A stretch of 15,275 nt of DNA from the NCBI GenBank assembly GCA_947625395.1, contig CANQOD010000011.1, forward strand, positions 1 through 15,275, given 5' to 3'. Positions 8,125-13,931 of the stretch are shown here, piece after piece; position 1 is the stretch's first letter; the number at the start of each line of letters is the position of its first letter. The notes beneath the pieces are model-generated. The model made no database searches. It saw nothing but the letters and a program-made list of their open reading frames with translations, and was not told the origin of the DNA. The DNA comes from an uncultured Bacilli bacterium (GTDB lineage Bacteria; Bacillota_I; Bacilli_A; RF39; UBA660). The position numbers and the translations under genes were made by a program.

Positions 8125-8136
8125 TGCTATGATAAT
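8125..8136 (+). promoter_or_regulatory. Extended -10 promoter of trmB
   Basis: TG-C-TATGAT (8125-8133) is an extended -10 element. No convincing -35 is found 16-18 bases upstream. Transcription would start near 8140, right before the AAAGGAAG ribosome binding site. A possible opposing -10 (TAGAAT, minus strand, 8100-8105) for the 76-aa gene lies within the same stretch. Confidence 0.5.
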
Positions 8137-8154
8137 AGCGAAAGGAAGAAGAAT

Positions 8155-8781
8155 ATGCGACTTAGAAATTTAAAAAATACAACAGAAATTATGGAAAATT
8201 CGCCTTATCTAGTAAAAGCTCCAGAAAACTATTGTGGCAAGACATCCCAATTGTTTCCAAAGAAACAACCACTTCATATTGAAATTGGTATGGGAAAAGG
8301 AGATTTTTTAATGCAAATGGCGATGAAACATCCCAACATCAACTACATTGGCATTGAAAAGTTTGATAAAGTGGTTGCCCGGGCACTGTTAAAAATTCCA
8401 AGTGATTTAGAAAATTTGAAAATTTATCGCTTTGATGCGATTTCTATTTCTTCTTTATTTTCTCATGAAGTTGATAAGCTCTATTTGAATTTTTCGGATC
8501 CTTGGCCAAAGAAAAGACAAGCGAAGCATCGTCTTACAAGTCCTTTCTTTTTAGAACAATATGAGCAAATTTTTAAAACGGCAAAAGAAATCAAAATAAA
8601 AACAGACAACGTTCCTTTCTTTTTATATTCATTAGAAACATTGAGTCAACAAGGATATCAACTCTATGAAATTTCATTAGATTACCAAAAAGAATTACAA
8701 ATTGATACAGCACAGAGCGAATATGAGCAAAAATTCTGCGAAAAAGGCATTCCAATTTGTCATGTCAAAGCAGTTAAGTAG
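8155..8781 (+). CDS. trmB: tRNA (guanine-N7-)-methyltransferase TrmB
   Basis: A 208-residue SAM-dependent methyltransferase that makes m7G46 in the tRNA variable loop. The SAM-binding motif I is HIEIGMGKGDFL (residues 41-52), the acidic end of strand 2 is GIEKFD (66-71), the catalytic and tRNA-binding SDPWPKKR is at 114-121, and the C-terminal TAQSEYEQKF (185-194) matches the family's T-x-x-E/Y-E segment. Length is normal (family about 210). The start at 8155 is chosen because AAAGGAAG lies just before it. An in-frame ATG 141 bases upstream would add a non-homologous stretch that overlaps the opposing gene. The usual RHxKRRL after DPWPK reads RQAKHRL here, a small departure. It is single or followed by a separate promoter. 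Confidence 0.93.
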   Translation: MRLRNLKNTTEIMENSPYLVKAPENYCGKTSQLFPKKQPLHIEIGMGKGDFLMQMAMKHPNINYIGIEKFDKVVARALLKIPSDLENLKIYRFDAISISSLFSHEVDKLYLNFSDPWPKKRQAKHRLTSPFFLEQYEQIFKTAKEIKIKTDNVPFFLYSLETLSQQGYQLYEISLDYQKELQIDTAQSEYEQKFCEKGIPICHVKAVK

Positions 8782-8796
8782 ACGATTTTGACTTGC

Positions 8797-8812
8797 GAAA
8801 AAGCGCTTTTTC
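8797..8812. repeat. Perfect 16-bp palindrome between trmB and the lipoprotein gene
   Basis: GAAAAAGCGCTTTTTC is a perfect inverted repeat. As RNA it would be a weak A-U stem with a GCGC loop and no downstream U-tract, so it is a poor terminator by standard rules. It could be an operator for the promoter at 8833-8861 or a marginal trmB terminator. Confidence 0.5.
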
Positions 8813-8832
8813 TGTCGAATTTGTAAAAAGAA

Positions 8833-8861
8833 TAGGCAATCTTCAAAAAGTTTGTTATAAT
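8833..8861 (+). promoter_or_regulatory. Promoter of the lipoprotein-YtxH gene cluster
   Basis: An extended -10, TG-T-TATAAT (-10 at 8856-8861), with a TAGGCA -35 (8833-8838, 4 of 6 consensus bases) and a 17-base spacer. The leader would be about 14 bases to the ATG at 8882, containing AGGTG as ribosome binding site. Confidence 0.7.
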
Positions 8862-8881
8862 AATAAAAGAGTAGGTGAATT

Positions 8882-9559
8882 ATGAAAACAAAAATATGCG
8901 TTCTTGTCAGTATTCTCCTTCTTGTAACAGGATGTGAAGTCATTCAAAGTCAAAGTATTGCAACCATTTTACCTAGTGTGCTTGATGAAAAAATCACGCT
9001 TTCCAATCAAGTGTTTGATGGATACAAGTACTATTTACCAAGAGGAATTCAACTAGAGGCTAAAAATGATTATAATATGACGTTGAAAGATAGCACAGGG
9101 AATACCTATTACTTATATGTCGATGTCATTAGCTATTATCATCAAACAAAAAATCAATATCAGAAAAATAACGATGTATACTTTTCAACAGCATTGAACT
9201 ATCAAAAGAAAAATGGTTACTTGGAAATTCGCCAAATTGGCGAGAATGGATACTACTTTGTAGAGGAAATGTTTAACTATGCAAAATTAGAAGCCTACGT
9301 GAAAGAAAAAGATCTTCAAGAAGCAGTGATTCAAATGAGTACCATTTTAAACTCTATTTCTTATAATGATAAAGTTCTAGAAACATTAGTTGGAGAAAAT
9401 ATTTTGCATTATAAAGAAGAAACATTTAGCATTTTAAAACCTAAAGGGGACGAGGTAACCGATTATAATAATTATTTAAAGGTCGACCAATTTATCGATA
9501 CGGATAATGAATTGCCTGAGGAAGACCAAATAGAAATCAAAGAGGAAGAAAATAAATAG
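8882..9559 (+). CDS. Predicted lipoprotein of unknown function (225 aa)
   Basis: A clear type II signal peptide: KTK, a hydrophobic core ICVLVSILLLV, then the lipobox VTGC with the lipidated cysteine at residue 18. The mature part is moderately polar with alternating strand-like segments (GYKYYLPRGIQLE, NTYYLYVDVISYY, YLEIRQIGENGYYFVEEM), then a helix (about 140-158) and an acidic tail ending EIKEEENK. I recognise no named domain. It is first in a tight cluster, with 10 bases separating it from the next gene, and carries its own promoter. It should act on the outer face of the membrane. The neighbours (acidic disordered protein, DUF948-like protein, YtxH) suggest an envelope or cell-shape role, which is inference from context only. 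Confidence 0.85.
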   Translation: MKTKICVLVSILLLVTGCEVIQSQSIATILPSVLDEKITLSNQVFDGYKYYLPRGIQLEAKNDYNMTLKDSTGNTYYLYVDVISYYHQTKNQYQKNNDVYFSTALNYQKKNGYLEIRQIGENGYYFVEEMFNYAKLEAYVKEKDLQEAVIQMSTILNSISYNDKVLETLVGENILHYKEETFSILKPKGDEVTDYNNYLKVDQFIDTDNELPEEDQIEIKEEENK

Positions 9560-9569
9560 AGGTGATTTG

Positions 9570-10469
9570 ATGAAATTACTAGACAAATTAAAAAATGCAC
9601 TTTTTGAAGAAGAATATGTTGAAGTAGACACTCCAACACGAAAAGAAAAAGCCAAAGAAAAAACGAAAGAAAAACCCATTGCAAAGAAAATGATTCTTCC
9701 AAAAGAAGAAAAAACAGTTCAAGAGGAAGAACCGGAAGAAAAGAAAGATTTCGTTTTTCCTATTATGGATGAATCTGACTTTGTAGATTTGACAGAACCA
9801 GCTGAAGAAGAACCACCCGTTCAAGAAGAAGAGGAATTTTTAGAAATCGAGGAAGACGAGCCCCCTGTTTATCAAGAAGAGCTAAGACCAAGAAGAGAAG
9901 AGAAAGCTCCTTTATATACGGGTGGAAGAAAACAGGAACCTGAGATTCAAATTCATGAATATGGCTTTGAAAAGAAAAAAGAGAAAGCTCTCTTCACCCC
10001 ATCTCCCATTATTTCTCCCATTTATGGCATCTTAGATAAAAATTATAAAAAGGAAGATGTTGTATCCAAAAAGGAAGTTCGCTTATCTAGTTATGCTGGA
10101 AATCGAATGGACTTGGATGCTGTTCGTGCTAAAGCCTATGGAGAAACCGATGATCAAGTATTTGAAGAAGAATTAACCAATGAACCTGAAGAACCACAAA
10201 CAGTTGAGGCAGAAGAAAAAGAAGAAGCTTTATTAGATATCAGTGATGATACAACACCATCTGTTCCAAAAGTGACCGTTGGTGATGCCGAGGAATATTT
10301 TGAGGATTTAGGGCTAGAATATAATATAGATTATAAGGATGTTAGTAAAGAAAGAGCAACTGGAAGAAGAAGTGATTTAAGACAAGAAGAAAAAACAGAT
10401 GATGGCCAAGTCGAAGATAATTTATTTGATTTAATTGATTCAATGTATGAAGAAAAGGATGGTGAATAA
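9570..10469 (+). CDS. Acidic, largely disordered protein with a conserved-looking SPIYG island (299 aa)
   Basis: Unrecognised. The N-terminus MKLLDKLKNALFEEEYVEV forms a short amphipathic helix similar in style to SepF-type membrane-binding N-termini. Then comes a Lys/Glu/Pro-rich disordered stretch (about 25-125), an ordered-looking island LFTPSPIISPIYGILDKNY (about 140-158) followed by KKEDVV, and a second basic patch VRLSSYAGNRMDL. The acidic tail contains VGDAEEYFEDLGLEYNIDY and a final amphipathic helix NLFDLIDSMYEE. There is no membrane segment. The SPIYG motif recalls, from memory, the linker in front of FtsK/SftA-type translocases, and B. subtilis has sftA near ytxG/ytxH. A divisome-linked scaffold is therefore conceivable but unproven. 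The start is ATG 9570, three bases after AGGTGAT; a TTG one codon upstream is less likely. The next gene begins two bases after its stop. Confidence 0.82.
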   Translation: MKLLDKLKNALFEEEYVEVDTPTRKEKAKEKTKEKPIAKKMILPKEEKTVQEEEPEEKKDFVFPIMDESDFVDLTEPAEEEPPVQEEEEFLEIEEDEPPVYQEELRPRREEKAPLYTGGRKQEPEIQIHEYGFEKKKEKALFTPSPIISPIYGILDKNYKKEDVVSKKEVRLSSYAGNRMDLDAVRAKAYGETDDQVFEEELTNEPEEPQTVEAEEKEEALLDISDDTTPSVPKVTVGDAEEYFEDLGLEYNIDYKDVSKERATGRRSDLRQEEKTDDGQVEDNLFDLIDSMYEEKDGE

Positions 10470-10471
10470 AA

Positions 10472-10768
10472 GTGGAATTTTTACAAGTTTTTTTACCCAT
10501 GCTACTTTGTCTTGCTGCCATTATCTTAGTCATTGTTTTAATCATCTTTGTTGTAAAGGCAATTGAAACACTGAATCGGGTGAATCGTATTGCTGATGAT
10601 GTAGAAGGAAAACTGAATACTTTAAATGGATTCTTTTCCATCATTGATTTAGTTACTGATAAAGTATCCATTTTAAGTGATACAGTGGTTAGCGCCGTAT
10701 CCACTGCCATTTGTAAAATATTTAAAAGAAAAGGAAAGGAGATTGATACAGATGGGGAAGAAGAGTAA
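10472..10768 (+). CDS. DUF948/YtxG-like single-pass membrane protein (98 aa)
   Basis: A small protein with one strongly hydrophobic N-terminal segment (about residues 5-29, LPMLLCLAAIILVIVLIIFVV). A helix follows (ETLNRVNRIADDVEGKLNTLN), then a stretch VTDKVSILSDTVVSAVSTAI and a charged C-terminus. This layout is typical of the DUF948 proteins (YtxG in B. subtilis) that sit just before YtxH. It starts at a GTG codon two bases after the previous stop, with GGTGA seven bases ahead, and its end overlaps the next gene by 17 bases, so coupled translation is likely. Assignment rests on topology and neighbourhood more than on a signature motif. Confidence 0.82.
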   Translation: MEFLQVFLPMLLCLAAIILVIVLIIFVVKAIETLNRVNRIADDVEGKLNTLNGFFSIIDLVTDKVSILSDTVVSAVSTAICKIFKRKGKEIDTDGEEE

Positions 10769-11174
10769 AGGAATTGGAAAATTTGTTGCAGGAGCTGCAA
10801 TTGGTGCAGGATTAGGAGTTTTATTTGCACCTAAAAAAGGAAGTGAAACAAGACGGGAGTTAAAATTAAAACTGGATGAGCTTGTTCAAAAAGCAAAAGA
10901 AGTAGATTTGGATGAAGTCAAAGAAAAAGTAGAACAAAAAATTGATGAAATCAAAGCGGATTTAGAAGACTTAGACAAAGAAAAGGCAATTAAGCTTGCA
11001 AAGAAAAAAGGCGAAGAAATTAAGAAAAAATGCCAAGAATTAGTCAACTATGCAGTAGAAAAAGGAACACCTGTTTTAGAACAAGCTGCAGATGAAGTTC
11101 GTGTAAAAGCAATTGATGTCATTCAAGAAGTTTTAGACAAACTAGAAAAAGAAGACGAAAAGAAGAAAAAATAA
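10752..11174 (+). CDS. YtxH-domain protein (140 aa)
   Basis: The N-terminal signature KFVAGAAIGAGLGVLFAP, followed by KKGSETRREL (about residues 10-37), is the classic YtxH/gas-vesicle-P-like glycine-zipper segment, which inserts in or lies on the membrane. The rest is a long Lys/Glu-rich helix or coiled coil (about 38-140) ending in a poly-Lys tail. YtxH proteins are general-stress or envelope proteins with unclear function. The start at 10752 is chosen because AAAGGAG (10735-10741) lies ten bases upstream and the YtxH signature begins immediately. It overlaps the preceding gene by 17 bases in another frame. It is the last gene of the cluster; no good terminator is seen after it, only a tight inverted repeat. 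Confidence 0.88.
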   Translation: MGKKSKGIGKFVAGAAIGAGLGVLFAPKKGSETRRELKLKLDELVQKAKEVDLDEVKEKVEQKIDEIKADLEDLDKEKAIKLAKKKGEEIKKKCQELVNYAVEKGTPVLEQAADEVRVKAIDVIQEVLDKLEKEDEKKKK

Positions 11175-11176
11175 TT

Positions 11177-11189
11177 CACAAGTCTTGTG
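11177..11189. repeat. Short inverted repeat just upstream of the T-box promoter
   Basis: CACAA-GTC-TTGTG forms a five-pair hairpin with a three-base loop, five bases before the -35 box at 11195. It lacks a U-tract, so it is a weak terminator candidate for the YtxH cluster or a possible protein-binding site. Confidence 0.35.
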
Positions 11190-11194
11190 GAAAT

Positions 11195-11223
11195 TTGACA
11201 AACAGCAAGCAATTTGGCATAAT
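11195..11223 (+). promoter_or_regulatory. Strong promoter of the pepS-tyrS operon
   Basis: A perfect TTGACA -35 (11195-11200), a 17-base spacer and a CATAAT -10 (11218-11223) with an upstream TG (extended -10). It is the best promoter in the window and drives the T-box leader. Confidence 0.88.
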
Positions 11224-11228
11224 AACAA

Positions 11229-11446
11229 TATTCTTTAAGTGAAATGTGAAGAAGTAGAAAAAAGAAGTTTAAAAACGAGAGACTTAAGTGGATGGTGAAA
11301 ACTTAAGAAACGATTTTTTTGAAATACAGCACATTGATAAAGAAACGTACCTTGGCGATAACAAGCAAAGTGCAGTTTTATACTGAAGTAAGGTGGTACC
11401 ACGGAACAATTCGCCCTTAAAAAGCGTTGCTCCGTGTTTTTTTTGA
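11229..11446 (+). promoter_or_regulatory. Tyrosine-specific T-box leader with terminator
   Basis: A T-box riboswitch that reads uncharged tRNA. Stem I is closed by AATGTG (11243-11248) with CACATT (11330-11335). Above this lies the specifier loop: AGTA motif at 11253-11256 on the 5' side, GAAATACAG (11321-11329) on the 3' side. An upper helix of A-run (11258-11263) with T-run (11315-11320) follows, and the apical CTTAAG hairpin (11283-11307) contains GGATGGTG. The specifier codon is UAC (11325-11327), Tyr, followed by a purine. The T-box core AAGGTGGTACCACGG spans 11390-11404. Its UGGU would pair with an ACCA tRNA end, matching the A73 discriminator of bacterial tRNA-Tyr. The terminator pairs CACGGAACAA (11400-11409) with TTGCTCCGTG (11427-11436), then eight T's. 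Uncharged tRNA-Tyr should favour the antiterminator and turn on pepS and tyrS. Confidence 0.95.
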
Positions 11447-11460
11447 AAGGAGATAAGCAA

Positions 11461-12666
11461 ATGCAAGACTTAAAAAGAAAATATGCAAGATTTGTTTTAG
11501 AGGGTTGTTTAAAAATCAAAAAAGGCACGCCGCTTTATATTTCTTCAAAGCCTTATTTAAAAGAATTTACAGAGTTATTGGTTGATGAAGCCAAAAAGAT
11601 GGGAGTCACTGATATTTACTTAGAAATCAGGGACCCTCAAAGAGCAAGACAACTCTTACTAGAAAAAAGTGTAGAAGAATGTTTAGAAGATGAGGCGTTT
11701 GACCGTACAAAAATGAATGATTATGCGCTAAAAAATGCCGCATTTGCCCTCATCACTTCCTTTTATCCACATAGTATGGATGGTGTTGACCAACAGAAAT
11801 TAGGAGAAGTCAATAAAGAAATGGCCAAAAGAATTGCGACTTATCGGGACATGCAATCCCAACTTGCCTGGTGTATTTTTGGAGTACCTAATGTCTATTG
11901 GGCTAAGGAAATATTGAAAGATGCTGCCAATCCACTTGAAGAGTTATGGAAACTGATTTTTCAAATTTGCCATATCAATGAAGAAGAAGATCCGCTTCAA
12001 GTTTGGCAAGAAAAAATGAAAGTCAAAGGAAGACAAGTCGATGCTTTGAACCGTCTTCACTTAGATACTTTGCATTATCGTAACCATTTAGGGACAGATA
12101 TTACCATTGGTTTACCAGAAAACTACTTGTTTTCAAGTGCCCAAGAAAATGCGTATCTTGTGAATCTTCCAAGTGAAGAAGTTTTCACATCACCAGACTA
12201 TCGTCGTACCGAAGGCATTGTTTATAGTAGTAAGCCTTTGTTATATAATAACGTCTTCATTGATGAATTTTGGATTCGCTTTGAACAAGGACGTGCTGTT
12301 TCCTGGGATGCCAAAACGGGAAAAGAAATGTTGGACTCCATTCTTTGCATGGATGAGGGTGCGCATTTCTTAGGAGAATGTGCCTTTGTGGATGATGATT
12401 CCCCTATTTCCAACTCAAAAGTGTTGTTTCAAGACACTTTATATGACGAAAATGCGTCATGTCACTTTGCTTTAGGACGAGGATTTATGGAATGCATTCA
12501 AGGTGGAACCAGTCTTACCAAGGATGAATGTTATCAAAAAGGTATCAATGATTCCTGTACGCATGTTGATTTTATGATTGGCACAAGCGATATGGAAATT
12601 ATTGGAACGACCAAAGATGGACAAGAAATTACAATTATGAAAAATGGAAATTTATGTATTGAATGA
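11461..12666 (+). CDS. pepS: M29-family metallo-aminopeptidase (AmpS/PepS/aminopeptidase T)
   Basis: A 401-residue cytosolic aminopeptidase with a dinuclear metal site, full length for family M29. By alignment with the known ligands of Thermus aminopeptidase T, the metal residues are Glu240 (in SEEVFTSPD), Glu306 (LGECAFV), His335 (ASCHFALG), and His368 and Asp370 (THVDFMIG). The first three keep a constant offset of ten from the Thermus numbering, the last two an offset of eight after a short loop insertion. The Tyr that is normally seven residues after the His in HxALGxAY is Phe342 here. M29 enzymes such as streptococcal PepS favour aromatic or Arg N-termini, which fits control by a tyrosine T-box. 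The start is ATG 11461 with AAAGGAG just before it. It is the first gene of the operon, with tyrS 15 bases downstream. Confidence 0.92.
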   Translation: MQDLKRKYARFVLEGCLKIKKGTPLYISSKPYLKEFTELLVDEAKKMGVTDIYLEIRDPQRARQLLLEKSVEECLEDEAFDRTKMNDYALKNAAFALITSFYPHSMDGVDQQKLGEVNKEMAKRIATYRDMQSQLAWCIFGVPNVYWAKEILKDAANPLEELWKLIFQICHINEEEDPLQVWQEKMKVKGRQVDALNRLHLDTLHYRNHLGTDITIGLPENYLFSSAQENAYLVNLPSEEVFTSPDYRRTEGIVYSSKPLLYNNVFIDEFWIRFEQGRAVSWDAKTGKEMLDSILCMDEGAHFLGECAFVDDDSPISNSKVLFQDTLYDENASCHFALGRGFMECIQGGTSLTKDECYQKGINDSCTHVDFMIGTSDMEIIGTTKDGQEITIMKNGNLCIE

Positions 12667-12681
12667 AAGGAAAAAAAGAAA

Positions 12682-13908
12682 ATGACAGTATTCGAAGAAT
12701 TAAAATGGCGAGGACTCATTAAAGATATCTCTAGTCCTGAACTTGAAGAGAAAATTAACCAAGGAGGATTGACTTTTTACATTGGAACAGACCCTACAGG
12801 CGATAGTATGCATATTGGCCATTTCTCTTCTTTCTTAATTTCAAAAAGATTAAAGGAAGCAGGACACAATCCTATTCTTTTGATTGGTGGTGGAACAGGT
12901 TTGATTGGGGATCCAAAACCAACAGCTGAAAGGCCTATGATTACAAAAGAAGAAGTGGAACACAATTTTGCTTGCTTAAAAAAGCAGGCAGAGGAAATTT
13001 TTGGCTTTCAAGTGGTGAATAATAATGATTGGATTAAGGAAATTTGTGTCACAGACTTCTTAAGGGACTATGGGAAATACTTTAATATTAATTATATGTT
13101 AGATAAAGATATTGTACGAAGAAGATTAGATAGTGGAATTACATATACAGAATTTTCTTATATGCTTTTACAAGCTCTTGATTTTTTACATCTTTTTGAA
13201 AACGAAGGCTGTACTTTACAAGTCGCAGGACAGGACCAATGGGGGAATATTACTGCGGGAATTGATTTGATTCGAAAGAAAACAGGACAAGAGGCTTATG
13301 GATTTACTATGCCATTACTGACCAAAAGCGATGGAACCAAGTTTGGTAAAAGTGAGGGTGGTGCTATTTGGTTAGATAGAGAAAAAACCACTCCTTATGA
13401 GTTGTATCAATTTTTGATTAATGCCGAAGATGAGAAAGTGATTGATTATTTGAAGTTTTTAACTTTTTTAACGAAAGAAGAGATTGAAGCTTTAGAAGAA
13501 AGTACAAAAAAAGAACCCGAAAAACGTCTTGCGCATGAAGCGCTTGCTCGTGAAGTGATTACTTTTTTACATGGGGAAGAAGCATATGTAGAGGCCAAAG
13601 AAATTAGTCGTAAACTTTTTAAGGGAGAAATTCAAAATTTTACGAAGAAAGAAGTTGAAGAAGCATTTAAAGGTGTTGTAAAATATGAAGTAAAGATGGG
13701 TAGTAACTTGCTAGATGTTTTAGTAAAAACGGGTATTTGTAGTAGCAAGCGTGAGGGACGAGAGTTGATTCATGCGGGAAGTATTACTGTTAACGGAGAA
13801 AAATGGCAAGATGAGGCTGCTCTCTTTACAAGCGAACAGGCAATTGAAAATACTTACTTTGTTATACGCCGTGGGAAGAAAAAATACTCAATTTTAGTCC
13901 TTGTTTAA
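12682..13908 (+). CDS. tyrS: Tyrosyl-tRNA synthetase
   Basis: A 408-residue class I synthetase that charges tRNA-Tyr. Residues 33-47 contain YIGTDPTGDSMHIGH with the HIGH signature at 44-47. GDP at 76-78, TYTEFSYMLLQALD (154-167) and AGQDQWGN (182-189) hold the tyrosine-binding residues (Tyr33, Asp77, Tyr160, Gln164, Asp167). KFGKS at 220-224 is the KMSKS-type loop. The last 70 residues form an S4-like RNA-binding domain (SNLLDVLVKTGICSSKREGR, then GSITVNGEK). Length is slightly below the usual 420. It is second in the T-box operon behind the aminopeptidase, with AAAGGA upstream. No substitution in the catalytic motifs is seen, so it should be the main, active TyrRS. Confidence 0.97.
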   Translation: MTVFEELKWRGLIKDISSPELEEKINQGGLTFYIGTDPTGDSMHIGHFSSFLISKRLKEAGHNPILLIGGGTGLIGDPKPTAERPMITKEEVEHNFACLKKQAEEIFGFQVVNNNDWIKEICVTDFLRDYGKYFNINYMLDKDIVRRRLDSGITYTEFSYMLLQALDFLHLFENEGCTLQVAGQDQWGNITAGIDLIRKKTGQEAYGFTMPLLTKSDGTKFGKSEGGAIWLDREKTTPYELYQFLINAEDEKVIDYLKFLTFLTKEEIEALEESTKKEPEKRLAHEALAREVITFLHGEEAYVEAKEISRKLFKGEIQNFTKKEVEEAFKGVVKYEVKMGSNLLDVLVKTGICSSKREGRELIHAGSITVNGEKWQDEAALFTSEQAIENTYFVIRRGKKKYSILVLV

Positions 13909-13931
13909 AAACGTCAAAAGAAAGGAAGCAA

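Noticed and set aside
8014..8154. N-terminal extension of TrmB from an upstream in-frame ATG
   Set aside because: It overlaps the 76-aa minus gene and both promoters, has no SD, and adds residues unlike TrmB. AAAGGAAG sits just before the ATG at 8155.
9567..9569. TTG start one codon before the acidic protein's ATG
   Set aside because: ATG at 9570 has the better codon and the same GGTG-to-start spacing as other genes in the window.
10342..10830. Minus-strand ORF of 162 codons opposite three short genes
   Set aside because: Leu/Phe/His-rich antisense shadow covering the acidic, DUF948-like and YtxH-like genes, all of which have good starts and sense-strand signals.
11229..11460. Small ORFs across the 286-base gap before the aminopeptidase gene
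   Set aside because: The whole stretch is accounted for by the promoter and the T-box leader with its terminator; overlapping ORFs on the minus strand are antisense to this RNA.
12173..12373. Plus-strand 66-codon ORF inside the aminopeptidase gene
   Set aside because: Out-of-frame overlap within the conserved metal-binding part of the aminopeptidase; no SD and no independent evidence.
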